Shown: positions 1-13,827 of the stretch, one piece after another | Position numbering within the stretch: position 1 is the stretch's first letter | Layout: every line of letters begins with the position of its first letter | Source of the DNA: Nemopilema nomurai | Lineage: Eukaryota > Cnidaria > Scyphozoa > Rhizostomeae > Rhizostomatidae | Direction of reading: 5' to 3' | Length of the DNA stretch: 64,000 nucleotides | Assembly: GCA_003864495.1 (NCBI GenBank) | Contig: ML133373.1 | Coordinates: 1,320,008 to 1,384,007 of the forward strand | The notes under the pieces: generated by a model | What the model was told of the DNA's origin: nothing | The model's database searches: none | Seen by the model: the letters and a program-made list of their open reading frames with translations, nothing else | Position numbers and translations under genes: made by a program

Positions 1-1100
1 TGTGTTAGCCAATACTCGTGTATTGGTTCTAAGCCCCGTTAATTAATTGCCGTGTGCAGACTCATTTTGCTGTGTACACAGGGCAAGATCAGCAAACAGT
101 GCAGTCAGCGAAAGTGGAGCGGCCCTACTGCAACATGTACAAAGACTTACGGATGGATTTAGCCGTGGTGTGAAACATATTGGGAAAAACCGAATCTTTT
201 TCGAAATAGGAAAGTCTGCAGAGTCTCTGTTATAGAAGATTTGAAACGATGCAGGTATTTGCGGCTCTGTTGCCGCAGTTTTTGAGTGCCTCTGCAGCCA
301 AAGTTAAGTCCGAGGAATTTGCTTCGGATCACCTCTGGCCGGCTTTGTTTGTGAAAGCGAATTTGAACTTTATGTGGATTCCGACGACAACTTTTAAGGT
401 GCATTGAACGTTTGTGAAGACCGAGTCTGAAATGTTTGCGGAGCCATTCTGTTCCAATTGCAGATTTAAATAAGCCACCAAATAGATCTAGAGTCTGGAC
501 TAAATCGGACATAAATAAATAAGTAATATCGATTCAGGTATGTAGGAGTTGCCATGTCTCAATAAGGTTTTCCAGTAAGTCCTGTTTTATCTTATACGCA
601 GACACCTGGGCTCCAAAGCCTAGCAAGGATAAATAGCTAGTCGAAGGGAGCTTTAAATGTCATAGGCACCAGAGTTGAATAGGCGCATTACTATAAGGCT
701 TGCTTCATCCAGTCAGAACCTACTGGCGATTAGTATATGCAGGAACATGACATTTAAAGACCTCCAATGAACAGCACCCAAGCTCGTTGTTGCAGGCTCA
801 GTGTGGGTGGCACAATAAATCACGCAGGCCCGCCTTTCAACAAGAAACTTTGCTGCCTTCACGCTTTTGGTGGTAATCGAAGTGCACGACAAGATACGAT
901 GCTATTGCTTTGATTGACGGCGAAACTATACGTGCAAAGATCTTCAACACTTCCAGATTAAACGGAGGTACCACAAGAAACGGATACTGCTGCACTGTAT
1001 ATTCGAATTTGCAGGGCTGACAGAGGTGAACGGCGGCAAATGAGGTATTCTGGACCCAAATAAGCATTGCGACTCTCACGTCTTGGATTGACCGGCAAGG
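1..1100. other. No supported gene
   Basis: A 117-codon minus-strand ORF (159-512) is open, but its product (basic, no recognisable motif) and the lack of splice context do not support it. Confidence 0.5.
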
Positions 1101-1107
1101 AAAGATG

Positions 1108-1375
1108 TGTTGCGATTGGCTAGCACCATTTGCTTCATTTGCTGCGATTGGTTTAGATTGGTTTAGACCAAGCTAAACGAACCTTGATTGGCTACGTTCA
1201 AGATATAGGGCTGTGATTGGCTTGGATAAATCTAACGTGTATTGATTGGTTTAGATAAAGTTAAGTGGTTCTTGATTGGTCAAAAGCAAGGTACATGTGC
1301 ATTGATTGCTCAAAGACAAATTGCATTGATTGGATGGTACCATCATACTCGGGCATTGATTGGTTCAGGCCAAAC
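1108..1375. repeat. Cluster of nine GATTGG (inverted CCAAT-box) motifs in a degenerate repeat
   Basis: Phrases such as tgcgattggtttagattgg, cattgattggttcagg and cttgattggtcaa recur at irregular spacing of about 12-60 bp. Each carries GATTGG, the complement of the CCAATC box bound by NF-Y-type factors. The array is imperfect and lacks a fixed period. No gene start is visible beside it. Confidence 0.6.
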
Positions 1376-1577
1376 TTTAGGAAAATCATGGCGGTAAAGG
1401 CAACGCCAACATTACCACGCTCCTCAAACACTACCATCAATAAAGTCACATGTTAATTGCCTTAACGAAACTCAACCTTTCACGGCCTTAAACGCATCAG
1501 ATTCTAATAACCATACCAAAATATCTCAATAGCCCTTCATCTCCTGGCCATAGCAAGCTGAAACTGCCTGGTTCCAG

Positions 1578-2014
1578 CTATTTAGGCTGCACTTGTGAGG
1601 CGACTATTTAGGCTGCACTTGTGAGGCGGCTATTTAGGCTGCACTTGTAAGGCGACTATTTAGGCTGCACTTGTAAGGCGACTATTTAGGCTGCACTTGT
1701 GAGGCGGCTATTTAGGCTGCACTTGTAAGGCGACTATTTAGGCTGCACTTGTGAGGCGACTATTTAGGCTGCACTTGTGAGGCGGCTATTTAGGCTGCAC
1801 TTGTGAGGCGACTATTTAGGCTGCACTTGTGAGGCGGCTATTTAGGCTGCACTTGTGAGGCGGCTATTTAGGCTACACTTGTGAGGCGGCTATTTAGGCT
1901 GCACTTGTGAGGCGGCTATTTAGGCTGCACTTGTGAGGCGGCTATTTAGGCTGCACTTGTGAGGCGGCTATTTAGGCTGCACTTGTGAGGCGGCTATTTA
2001 GGCTGCACTTGTGA
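1578..2014. repeat. 26-bp minisatellite, about 17 copies
   Basis: The unit begins ctatttaggctgcacttgtg and ends aggcgg or aggcga. Copies are nearly identical. Variation is confined to g/a at two sites (tgag or taag; gcgg or gcga) and one copy with ctacac. The right half is more homogeneous than the left. It is non-coding. Confidence 0.95.
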
Positions 2015-2019
2015 TCATT

Positions 2020-3430
2020 CGGGCTAGGAATTCGAAGCAGCTAATTCCCATTCAAGCCTCATTGACGTTAATGCTTTAATTCGTATGTAAGACATGTTTT
2101 ACTCTTACGATCTAGTAATAAATGGCTTTATCCAATCATGTCATTGATGCTACAATGCTAGATATCTTCATTTAAGTGTTGCTAGTTATGTCGGTAGCCG
2201 TTGTGGTCGGCAAAAAAATTCCTTGAATGCATCAGATTCTCCAACATTTATGTTCAAGTCAGCGGCCATTTTGTATAATCCATCACCTTGTAACGGATTT
2301 TGGTAAGAATTCTCAAATCTGCACACGAATGTCGAGGAAACAAATTTGATGTCAAAATACTAAGCTGGCATTCATATTACGTTTGGGAAAGCTTACCAAA
2401 TATATCTTAAATTTTGGCAGCAATGAAATGACGATGAACTCAAGATATAACCGAAGCTTGACGGAGGCTGGTACAAAGTTGGTCCAAATAACAGGGCACC
2501 CGTCTCGTTCGAAGTCTTTATGGCTGCCATTTCTCTTGAAGAGAAGCTTTGTCCTCTTTTTTTCAATTTTTTGCTACAAACATGGAATCCAGAGACTGGT
2601 GTTTGCAAAACCTGGAGGTTTCTTAAGTATTCGCTAAAACTGCCAAGGTCTTCTGAAAGAATGGAGCAAAGTCTTAAAATGTTAGAGAGGCTGTAGGGTT
2701 TTGTTAAAATATTATAAACTATCATACTATAAACCGAACAGAACTTTCATATCTTGCTCAACAAAACGTGTTCTCCGAGTGAAGCGTCCGGGAGTTGAAG
2801 CAATAGCAGTTCAAAATGTCAATCACTTAATATAACATGAGTCATCATAATAATAATCATATATTTTTGGCAGGTATCGTGGTTGGATATGGCCTAATCT
2901 GCAAGGGAAAAAATTGAACAACATCTTAAATAGGGTTTATCTTGGAAAAACAGTCAAGACGTTATAATACTAGCGACACGTAATCAATAGATCTGCTTAT
3001 AGAGCATGTTTATAAACAATACCTAATATTTTGATGTTAATACCCAAAGCTATTCCAGCTTAAATCTCTCTACCAGTCACAACAAACAACAACTTTTCCT
3101 CTTCAACCAACATTGAATTGACCATGAAGGATAGAAAAACATGACATAGGCTTCCTAACTGATCAGATCGCTTCATTCAAATTTAATGGTCTCAGCGCTT
3201 AATCAAAGCCAGGAGATCAGTATTTCGAACCGCCCATGATGAATTGTATATTAGGAATACGCCGCCATAATAGGGCCCAACTCAGTCCATGGATGTCAGG
3301 ATTTATGTGAGATAGCATAACAGTAAAGGGGCCCGAGCACTTTCTCCTCCCTACTGTTGGAACAATTTCTGACTTTTCTTCTGCTCTGTTTCTAAAACAA
3401 GCAGCCGGAAAATTGAACAAGCGTCGAGAT
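2020..3430. other. No gene or repeat seen
   Basis: AT-rich, with ORFs of at most 110 codons overlapping on both strands and no protein-like composition. Confidence 0.5.
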
Positions 3431-3435
3431 ACCTT

Positions 3436-3900
3436 TGTCATGTTCTACCAATGTTGTTATGTACCAGTGTGGTGTGGTACCAATGTCATAATGTACCAAT
3501 GTCATAAAGTACCAAAGTTGAGTGAACCGGTGTTGTAATGTCTGATATACAATGCTGTTCTGTACCTGTGTCATCATGTACCAATGCCATAATGTACCAA
3601 TGTCATAATGTACCAATGTCATAAATGTCATAATGTACCAATGTCATAATATACCAGTGCCATAATGTACCAATGTCATGATGTACCAATGTCATCATGT
3701 ACCGATGTCATCATGTACCAATTTCATCATGTCATAAATGTCATAATGTGCCAATACCATTATTTATCAATGTCATAAGGTACTAATGTCATCATGTACC
3801 AATGTCATCATGTACCAAAGTCATCATGTGCCAATGTCATAATGTCATGATGTTTCAATGTCATAATGTACCAGCGTCGTGGTGTACAAGTCCCGTGGTG
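3436..3900. repeat. Degenerate 16-bp minisatellite (caatgtcataatgtac)
   Basis: About 25 diverged copies of caatgtcataatgtac occur, with aat/cat exchanges and occasional 10-12-bp insertions (ataaatgtcataatg). Short minus-strand ORFs across it simply translate the repeat. Confidence 0.9.
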
Positions 3901-6900
3901 ATGCATTTAACAAAGTCACATAACCATAATGTCGCATATTAGCTGCAAAACCTGTAGCCTCGATCTCATATCTACGCCTCTGTTTGCACTGTCTGGTGTA
4001 CAACAACAGAAGGGAAAGCAGAGGTTCTAACCTGAGGAGCGAACGGCGTTTCAAGAGGCTATGAGCACGGCTGCATTGTTCAGCGAGCAAAAAGTAAAGC
4101 GTGTTCACATTTCTCCAGTTGGCAGGTGGCCTACATGATATTCAGCCCAGAAAATTCGTTGGTCAATAATGGAGAATGGTCGAGAATGTGAGTAAGAAAT
4201 TACAAATTAACATACCCCACACCACGACCTTTGTTTATTGGAAGGCTTAAAAATGTGTTTTATTGGCCTGAGAAAGAATGATGTATTTTTTTATTGGGCT
4301 TAGCAAAGTTTTTGAATTTTTAACTTTGCCAAAAATCATTTTTGTAAAAAGGTTATTTATGGGTACCTGGTGTAGACTACAGTTGTAAAGTCAAAGAAGC
4401 TTATTTCTGTAATTGGACTAAAAATCTCTGGGTACTTTTTGCCCAACAAAACATTTTCGAATCCAAGTCACAAATGTGGCTAGGGTTTGGTTCATTGTCA
4501 ACGCAAATAGCCATCCATAACTGGAAGATTATCGCGTATTCAAACTTAAGCATATTTGGATCAACGTCTTAAGGAGCCTTACAAAGAATTCCAATTCACA
4601 TGTTGCAGTATTTGCCATACGATTCTCAACTGTTCCACGAAAAGCACCGATGGAGACTTGCCTTTGTCAACCAGCTTCTGCACAACTGTGTGGCCCATTT
4701 TCAACCCTCGCTCTTCGCATCTTTCAACATGTTCTACTTTTATCATCCACTCACCCCTTCTTTCCTCACAACTCTACCTTCGTCCCCACAAGCCTATTGT
4801 CTCATTACCTTTTTCTGTACTTTTCCTCCGAAATGGCAGAGATCTTTAGCCAGATGGAAACAAAAAGCCAAAATTATCACTATTCTAAGTTGAACACATG
4901 CCACAATACATGTTTCTTGAAAAACAATATCCAGTTATTGCAGATGTTTCAGTGCGAGAATGTAGACAAACAACGGGAAAACTCGTATGCAAACTGTATT
5001 GAAAGTTTACGGTAAGGAAAAGTTGAATAACATCATTGGAGGCTCATGGGGGTCGGATCTCGTGATGACAACGACTTTTCTCAGCCTCCCATTGACCTTG
5101 GCTGCGTGAGTATGAGGCCAAACCCAGAAATAGAGTGTTACTTCATTTGAGCCCAAATTCGCAAAACCTCCAAGTCAGTCGTTTGTTTCGGAAGCATTGA
5201 TTCCGTGTCAAATGTACCAAACCCTTCAAATGTTTGAGTTTTAAAAAGCTTAGCTTATCATAAACCATAATTTATATTTGTTGCTTAGGAGTTAACTCCG
5301 TAAACCGTACACCTGATTGTTTGCTAAATATGAATTTGGTAACTGTCAAAAAACGCAGCCACGATACTCAAAATAACGTATTCAAGGGATCAAGCAGCTT
5401 AGAAAGAGCATCACAATAATCGTGAACTGAAGAAAAAACCCCATGACGATGATCCGCTGCATTTTAAAACTTTATTTCTAGACTTAAAACCTAAGGATAT
5501 CCAGCAAAATAATTTCAACCGAAATAATGGTATATTTATTTAAACAGCGTGGCAATATTTTAAAGTTTTGTCTATTTGGAGTGAGAAACTCACGGACAGT
5601 AGCCCAAAGCGATGGGGAATTCTGATTTTGACTTCGCTTTCATCTTTAAGTACCAAAGGAACACGTAGTGCAAAGATTTAGAACTGAGACATTTAAGCTT
5701 GCAATGACACGCAGTCACCATGTCTTAGCCATTATACAAAACAATAAAATAAAAAATTCAACATAAGAATACCGACTTTAAGGTTCTAGCTAGTACAAGC
5801 CTCGTGTAGACCAATCAGGGACAACTCAGTATCCAAGAGGTATTGTATTTGCATTTGCTTAAACCTAGCTTTCGAAGGTAGTTTTAAGGACACCTAGAAG
5901 CTTAAGCTTATCGAGCAGTGTCCTGGCCCTTCCTCTTGATGTGACCACACCTCGTGATTCCTTAAGCTTGGAAATACAAAGACTTTCCTCACACAGTGCA
6001 CAATTGGCGTACGTTTGATGCTCTGATATTTAGAATGAAGAAAAACAAAATGCAACCAAAGAAATTGAAATGGAAAATAAGATCTTATATAAAAAACGGA
6101 GACTGAGGAAGTAGCAAAGTTAAATATTGCTTCAAAACGATTGACCCAATGATATGCTAAAGTCACAATTAGGGAACTGAGATGGACGCATTTGCTTGAT
6201 ATTACACCTGAAAGCAAGTTGCTTAAAAAAACTCTAAAAGGCCCCGTAGCAATAACATCATTGAGTCGATTTTATAAAAATATTCAATTCGATATAAATA
6301 TAAATGTTTCTGTTCTTTCGTTGACTTGAATAAAATCTTTTAGTAAAACCACTAAGAAATGATGGAATATTCAATAAATTAGAAAAATTATGTGCAAACC
6401 GCTTAAGAAAACTAAGCCAACTAGCTAGCTTTGTCACCAGTCCACCACAATATAGAAAATCATTAACAATGTGCAACGGGATATGAAGTTATGATTTAGG
6501 CATTTAAATCATTATTTTGTTGGGCTAATGTAAAAATATGTGTAATCACGACGAAAGAACTGTAAAATACATTAAAAATATCTTACGAAAAAATTCTAGC
6601 GGAATAGCAGAGAATGCTCCGCATATTCTGGAACCAAACCCACTGCTTGGTAATTACCAGCAGAAAGAAACTCCTTTGGATGAGTAAAACAGCAAAAAAT
6701 TATAGATATTATGATTATCAGGATCCACAAAAGAGTGTCCTTTGATGTCTGTATGCATGATGCTAGGCCATAGAGAACAAATTCTCTCTTCACTTGACCC
6801 AGAAAATCACAAATGGGTCCATTACTGTTTAATTAGAATGACGTATTTCATTAAGAGCCCCACTTTGGCTCTACACAACTGACATGGATGGTCGTAATGT

Positions 6901-8369
6901 CTGGCTTGTTGAAGTTTTTTAATCAGTTTACGAATAGGTGCCTGTTTATCGTTTCTAATCGATTTCAGAACCGTAGATTCTCCCTTCATCGCCCACATCA
7001 TCTTTATACGAAGAGCGACGGATAAAAAAGTAATAAAATTTCTTTGACAAGCCTTTCTGGAATATCCAAAGAATTTCAAATTTCTCTAATCCGCTAGTTA
7101 ATCCGTTTATGATATATAAATTTCGCGACAGCTGAAAACCTTTTACAAGCTAATCCGCCAATTGAAGCAATACAGATATAAATGCTAGTTTAGACGTCTG
7201 GGTTCAGCTAATTAGAGCCTTATTGACATTATCCGAAAATCCCATGCAACTATGGCACAAAACGCTTAATTCGACTAATGCACCAAAGAAAACATATAAA
7301 ATATCCGAGCAACGCTGATAAACTCCATGTCGACGAGTCTCAGGCCCTTTTAATTCCAGGTCAACTACTCTTTAACAGATTATGTGTCTGACAAGATTTT
7401 AGCCTTGTGTCACACAAAGAAAGGGCCATAATATTGGCTAACCGAGAAGTTCTGCTTTGACAGGGACGTCACCTGCAGGGGAGTCATCCCTTCTGCAGCA
7501 TGTCCCCAGGAACTCACCCTTTTTATAAGATCGCTAAGTTCTGCAATTATGCATTATATGTATCAACCGAAGATGAAATTATTAAAATAAAACTTAGAGT
7601 TCATAACTCATGCCAAAGATGTAACAGACTTGATACTGAAACATAAAAAGCATACTCGGAGAAAGATGAGCTTCTTCTCATTTTCATATATCGTAATATG
7701 CTTCATTCGTGCATCAACAAGGCAACTGAAAACTTATTTGGGCGTGAATGAGGTGAACTGAAACGAAAACTGTCCTCATTACTAGTTCTGGCATCGATGG
7801 AAGAGGGTGTGGCATATCTGTATCTAAATAAGGGGACTAGGGTGATACGAAGTAAAATTGCCGCACAAAAGGATAAAAAAGGTTAAATGAAGAGTGGGTG
7901 AAACATGGGTACTATTGGCACTTAGAAGACTGGAGATTCCTTTTCCTAAGTCTTCAAAGCCAAGCCTTGGAAGTTATTCTCTCGAAACGTAATACTGAAA
8001 GCATTGAGATTCTGGCTACCATATCTAAGGTAAACCAATATCCTATTTATAGATTAATATAGATTGCATATATTGATATTATTTTGAATCATAAATGAAA
8101 TCTAAAAGTCGACATCACAGGTAGTACCACAACAACTACCAACCCTAAATTCCAACCATACAACGATGGTCTTCCATGGAAAACTCGTAGTTGCTACATA
8201 AATTCACCCTTTCTTTGACGTAAAGAGCAAAGCTATAGTAAAGACTTGGTACGTAGAGGACTTGAAGAGGCCACGCACCAATGCAGTCAATTCACACATC
8301 AGAAATCTGTTAAAGCAGACAATGATACACGATGCCTCATTTGCATGTCGGTTTCTGAAGGTTGAAGCT
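3901..8369. other. No gene seen
   Basis: Low-complexity AT-rich sequence. Three overlapping plus-strand frames at 4556-5015 are open together, which suggests a compositional effect (C/T-rich) rather than coding. Confidence 0.5.
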
Positions 8370-8690
8370 GATGACGAGGTTTAAGCTTTTGACGTCAAAC
8401 TGAGAACTCGTTTGAAGGCTCAGAATTCAAAATCCACAGCTCGTGACGTCATCGCAGCACATGTCGACGTATAATTTGGAGCCGGCATTTAAAAACTTTT
8501 ATACATTTAGTCTTTGCATCTCGGTTATTTGAACGTTAAAGCTGATGATGTCATATTCGTTTGAAAAAGACTCGATTTTGAATGCCCAGAACTCAAAATC
8601 CACATCTTGTTACGTCATCACAGTTCTCCCAATCTCTGAAGCGTATAGCTTGGAACTGACATTAATCAGTATGTTAGCAAAGTTTCAAAG
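8370..8690. repeat. Two diverged tandem copies of a roughly 166-bp unit containing CRE-like TGACGTCA sites
   Basis: cagaattcaaaatccacagc at 8421 matches cagaactcaaaatccacatc at 8587. The flanking gctgatgacg / gctgatgatg and gtgacgtcatc / ttacgtcatc phrases keep the same order. CRE half or full sites (TGACGTCA, TACGTCA) lie in each copy. The ORF across the second copy is not protein-like. Confidence 0.6.
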
Positions 8691-11600
8691 TACTTGTGTG
8701 TTCATGAAAAAATTTAAAATGTATGTTCATAAAAAAATTAGACGTCAATTTGGTGTTTATAGTTTGATAGCTGAAATTGATAAAATGTTCAATGGCAGCT
8801 GTTTGAATTGACTTTGGAAAGAAAAAGGCATACGGCAAAGAAAGATAGAAGTCTGCAACTCTATCATCATATGTCATTGAAAATTATTGTCAAAAAATGG
8901 ACGTTATCTGGCAAAGATTCCATTTGAAAAGATTTGTAATAGGTGATTCATTTACTACAAATTGCAATGGTTAACAACACTCGAAAAAATATAAAGAAAT
9001 TGAGTTCATTCCGTGAGAAGTGATCTTACACAACGCGATATAAAACATAGCAAATTATTTGTTTGCAATCCGACAATACACGAGGCAATACATTTGAGTG
9101 TAGCCCTGTCGTTTTACCCTCGATTTCACACCAGCTGACCATCACTTGAGGCACGAAAGTGAAGCAGTTAAAATAACGTGATCCATGATGCCTTTGCGAT
9201 CATCTTTTTCCAAGTTGCGTTGTTTTCGTGCTGTCGTGATATTGTATTGAATGAGATAAAGATGCTGACAGAAACATCAATTTAACGTGAAGCTCCGAAA
9301 AATTGTTGTTTGTTTAGGAAAGTCGTGAGTATCTGAGAACATGGCGAGGATTTCAAAACAAGCAGTTGACCAACTGTGTATGCGAGCGAAGGTTTCAGGG
9401 GAGAACACGATAATAGGAAAGTCCTTATTCTAGACACGCTTGGTATTAAAAGATGGTGTCATGCATGCTAGAGAGATGTCTACTTGTGTCGGTTTCTTAG
9501 AATGGAAATTAATCAGGTCGGAATTGCTAAGCTTTGCAGCGAACCGAACCCCAACTTCAATTTAGTCTATAAGGCAAATACAGGGCTTGGTAGAAATATG
9601 AAGTGTTAACTAACACTTAAGTTCAACTGCCTAAAAACTATTTTGAGCCTTTATTTTGCGCATCGGAATCTACTTGAGAAAGGGAAACCTGCCCCCAGCG
9701 CCAAGGTCCACTAGCGACATGAAGAAAGGTGGCTTAAAGGTCAGCAATGGGGGCCATTTGAGAAGTAGGTTAGCATGAGGGTAAGCCCCTGAAAGGCTTT
9801 GGGGGCTAGTGTACGCAGGCGTCGAGGATGTGTCCCAAGTGCCGGGATTGCCAAAGTATTAACCACTTCAGCCCGCACTGCACAATCCTAGTAGCCGTGT
9901 AGGCAAACTTCGTTTCTCATTTGAGCCGCTTTTGTTTAATCAATTCTTTCCAAAAATATCGAGGAGATCCTTTTCTGATGCCAGAAGTAGTTGTTTTCCA
10001 TCCCCTTTTAATTCCCCGTCTAGCCAGCTTTAAGTGGCTCCTGATCTACTCGTTTTACTATCGACATTTTACACAGGCAGAGGATTAACTGCTTCTATGC
10101 AGTTTTTGTGGGATCGCCCTCGTCGCATTACGAGACTTTGTTGACGGCAGCCTCGCTAGATTAGCATGTGGCCTGGTCTTTGGATTCGAATCAAGGCTGT
10201 ATAAAAATGGCGCCCATGGCCCTCCCAAGCCATCGTCCAGTGTCAGCCACCTGCCTTTTGAAAATTTGCTGGAAATTTCTTCTTATTTGTTGTGCTACGT
10301 ACCTGCCCAAAAAACACAGAACAAATCAGAACCAAGCGCTATTTACACTACCTTGAATACTTAAATATGTTCCAGAACAAATGACAAAGAGGACTACACT
10401 AATGACATTAAAGTGCAGGTAATTTGGAACCAGAATTGTTTGCAGTTGGTGTGATGATGATTTTACTGAGTTTAATGGAAGAAAATGCGTTCCTCTTGGG
10501 AAGACAGTTGACGCTCCCGACTCTAATGCCCATGGTTTGAAACTACCGAGAAAATACTTTGCGGTGATAGAATGCTGTCTCGTTTGTTATCGAGGTGGCC
10601 ATACATTGGGGTAGTCGAAAAGGAAATCGCAAAAGACTTTGACAAGTTCGCCTAGACCCGCCAGGCGGAAAGACATTTTTGTATCACTGCCGAAAAAAGA
10701 AGTTTTGCAAGGCATTACTTTCGGTACTTCCTTGCGTACTTTCGCTTGTGGTTTGTCACCATTTCGCGATTTCCTTTGCCTCCCTTGAAAAGCCGGAAGT
10801 GGATTGCTATAAAAGACAACAAGTACCAAAAAAACATCTTCGAGCCATCCAGCACAACAAGGTCAAAGGGGGACTAGGCTCTAAGATCAAACGTGACGTA
10901 AGAAAATGGCCAGTGTGTCCACAACGATACATGCGACAATTGGCAAGCCGATCCCCTTTTTGAACACAAGCAATTCTAGATCAAGACTACGTTTCTTACT
11001 TTTGTTGAGACTAGAGGCCCAAGAAATCCTTGCATGCCTCAACTAGTGACTAATTGCAGAGGCTTTTACTCCTAGCACGATCTTGGCACGAGTGTTGTTT
11101 GCAGAACTTCACTATGTCAAAAACCTAAGCAATTCAATTGCAATTCGAGTCTCTGTTCGGTGGCCACTTACATACGTCATCATCTCAAAGAAGGGGCCAT
11201 GGGAATGTAACTGGAACACTGGAACGTTGGACAATAGAAGGCAAGAAGAGTTGAGAGTGTATCATGTATCATGTCTAAACGTGTACCCAGCATTTCAAGA
11301 AAGGCCATCTTCCGCTTGCCTCTTCTTGGCTCTAATTATGATAATTTCACAGACGTTTTAGAGCACATTTCATGCTGCATAAAGCTATTTTGTCATATAT
11401 TTGTGCCCAATGCAAGCATTTTAACCCGGGTGGTGCAAGAACTGCCTTCAGCCCAAAACACCGAATATATCTGAAAGCGGTGGTTGGGGTTTGAACAAAA
11501 TCGAAAACTATTGAACTCAATGCCTAATTCTTTGGAAAAGCTGGAACTGATACACTCTTGAATGTGCTTGTTAAATAATATGCCTGAAAATGTTTCTCGC

Positions 11601-13827
11601 GACATGAAATGAAATCGCTGCTGTCTGTAGTCTGAATTGCTTTTGCACCTGATTAGGACTTAAGTGAACAGACACTGGATTCTAGAAAAAGAGGAGCCTT
11701 TGGGGAAAGAAGGATCGGTCAGCCCCCACACCCCTCAAACAAGAGCCCCTATCCCTCCCACAAGAGTAAAGATTGGAATTTAAGAAAAGCACAAAACCTG
11801 AATATTCAGGTAAATGATTGAGCAAAACTTCAAGAAAAGCAACCGCTCTTCCCCTTCTCAATCATCCTTGCCACAACATTAGCTTGCACTACCCTGGCAG
11901 CAAGGGGCTTGATTTAATCATATTTATTAAACAATAATCAAAAGCAACCAAGAATACAACTACAGCAATTAAAAAAGATCAATCTATTGACGGCGAGGCT
12001 CTCCAAATGTTTCTTACTTCCCCTATGTCTCCTACGCGAGTTGGGAGTGTCGAATAATGTCCGTCGGATTTCGTGATGGAAGTTAAAGGCCTGTAAATAG
12101 GGATGCCAAGCCCGAACTGTTTGTTACGGTTTTGAAAAGTGCCCTTTGTTGTTTAGTTGCGATTCCGTTATGTTCTTAAGATTGTCTCTACAAATTGGAG
12201 ATTATCCTGCCTTTGTCCTTCCAAATGTATTTTTAATTGGTATCAACAGATTTGGAACCAAAATATCCTTGTATACAAACATCCTACGCTCTTTTTGTCG
12301 AATTTTTGGTCGGCTCACAGTGTGGCAAAATGTTGTTATTTTTGCACAGTTTTATCATCCAGTGAACGGCATCTAAATCCGCTTCCATCCTTTGATTCAA
12401 AACAATACGGGTTGACTTTTCGATGAACGAGCAGAGGCACCATGTAAAATTCAGCATGTTTTGAACAATACAACAATACCGACAGATCGACGTTATTCGA
12501 AGCTTCTGGAAGCTGCTTAACCAGGGAAAATATCTGCCCAGAGGGCAAGGGGTCTTTACCCACCCGTCTGCTATGTGGGTACCTGCCTTGGGGACAAAGG
12601 GGTGGAGGTTCGATGCTTACCTACCGGCGTACCATCGAGTCTTGGCCTATCCCCAAACAATTTTGCTATTAAAAACACTTGTGTGTAAGCATGTTTTAGG
12701 ATTATATATAATCCAAGGAAATATGCCCCGGTGTTGCTGACTTTACATGGCACAGTGCTACACATTACCGTCTTACACATGTGCAGTATAACAGATGTGT
12801 CTCGCATCAGACACTATAACTTACGTAACTTGTGGCAATTGATGGGCGGAGAGTGAAGACTACAGGCAAAGCGGTGAGGCATGTGTCATTGAAAACAGTA
12901 ATCAGAATTCAGCTTTCAAAAATTCCATCATTTTTAGGACAATTTATAATATCATACCAGCAATTGTTTAAAAATTAGCCTCCACCATTACCCTTTCGTG
13001 TGACCATTAAATGGCCTGTGTGGGTGAACGAATAACTATGAAGAATCCCCTTTTGTCTCTTGAACCATGGACGTGGTCTCCCCTTCAAGTACCCTTTTTA
13101 CGAAATATGCGTATCCATTGATGGACACTAACAGATACAGCAAGATTGCGATAGGCTTTTGTCAACATTTGCTTTGCAATTAACCTTCAGACCAAATCAT
13201 TTTGCCTCGGCGTATCATTAGATATTCGTGACATGAACATTAAAATAAGAAATAGGCAGAAATGCCGCGATTGGGTAAATGGAGAATGGGTTTGCTTGTA
13301 GACGTGTCTCGAGATAGGCCATATCGAGTCCTCCGACTGAGTTTTCAATCATCAGAAGAACACACCTTACAAGTTGCTGGGGAATGGATAAATCCGCCCG
13401 TGCTCCCCGGCCTTAGCTGATTTGCGATGTCAGTTCTATTCAGTGGCTGGTCAGCGAATTACACAACACGCAATTATTTTCGTGAAAAGCGTTACTGCGA
13501 AGGAGATTCGAAGGCCGGCACCAACCACATTGTGAGGGCACGTGGCCGCCAGAACGGAGGGTCGGCGGCTGTGCTTGCAAGGACATCTGGAGGTCATCCG
13601 CGGGTTTTGGACCTGTCTCCCAGTGAGTAAACAAAGAGTGAATGCGGACCTCTCAAAGGATACAGCGAATTCTTCTGTTTATCGCCAACTCGAGTTGGAA
13701 GTATGCTTGCAACGGAGAGCCCGTCTGTCTGGGTGTTTGAGCTGCGTCCCCTCAGCAACTGTACTGTACACACCGTAGATGCGATTCGAAATAGTGACAT
13801 CAGATTTGACTGGTAAGTGCTCACGAT
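8691..13827. other. No supported gene
   Basis: Scattered ORFs below 95 codons. 10679-10963 is open on both strands but has no ATG near its start. Nothing recognisable was found. Confidence 0.45.

Noticed and set aside
4556..5015. Overlapping 97-121-codon plus-strand ORFs
   Set aside because: Three frames are open over the same C/T-rich stretch, a compositional effect; no motif was seen.
10679..10963. Secreted chemokine-like ORF (hydrophobic start, paired Cys, basic tail)
   Set aside because: The frame has no ATG near its start, and the opposite strand is also open. The Cys pattern does not match chemokines, which are not expected in invertebrates.
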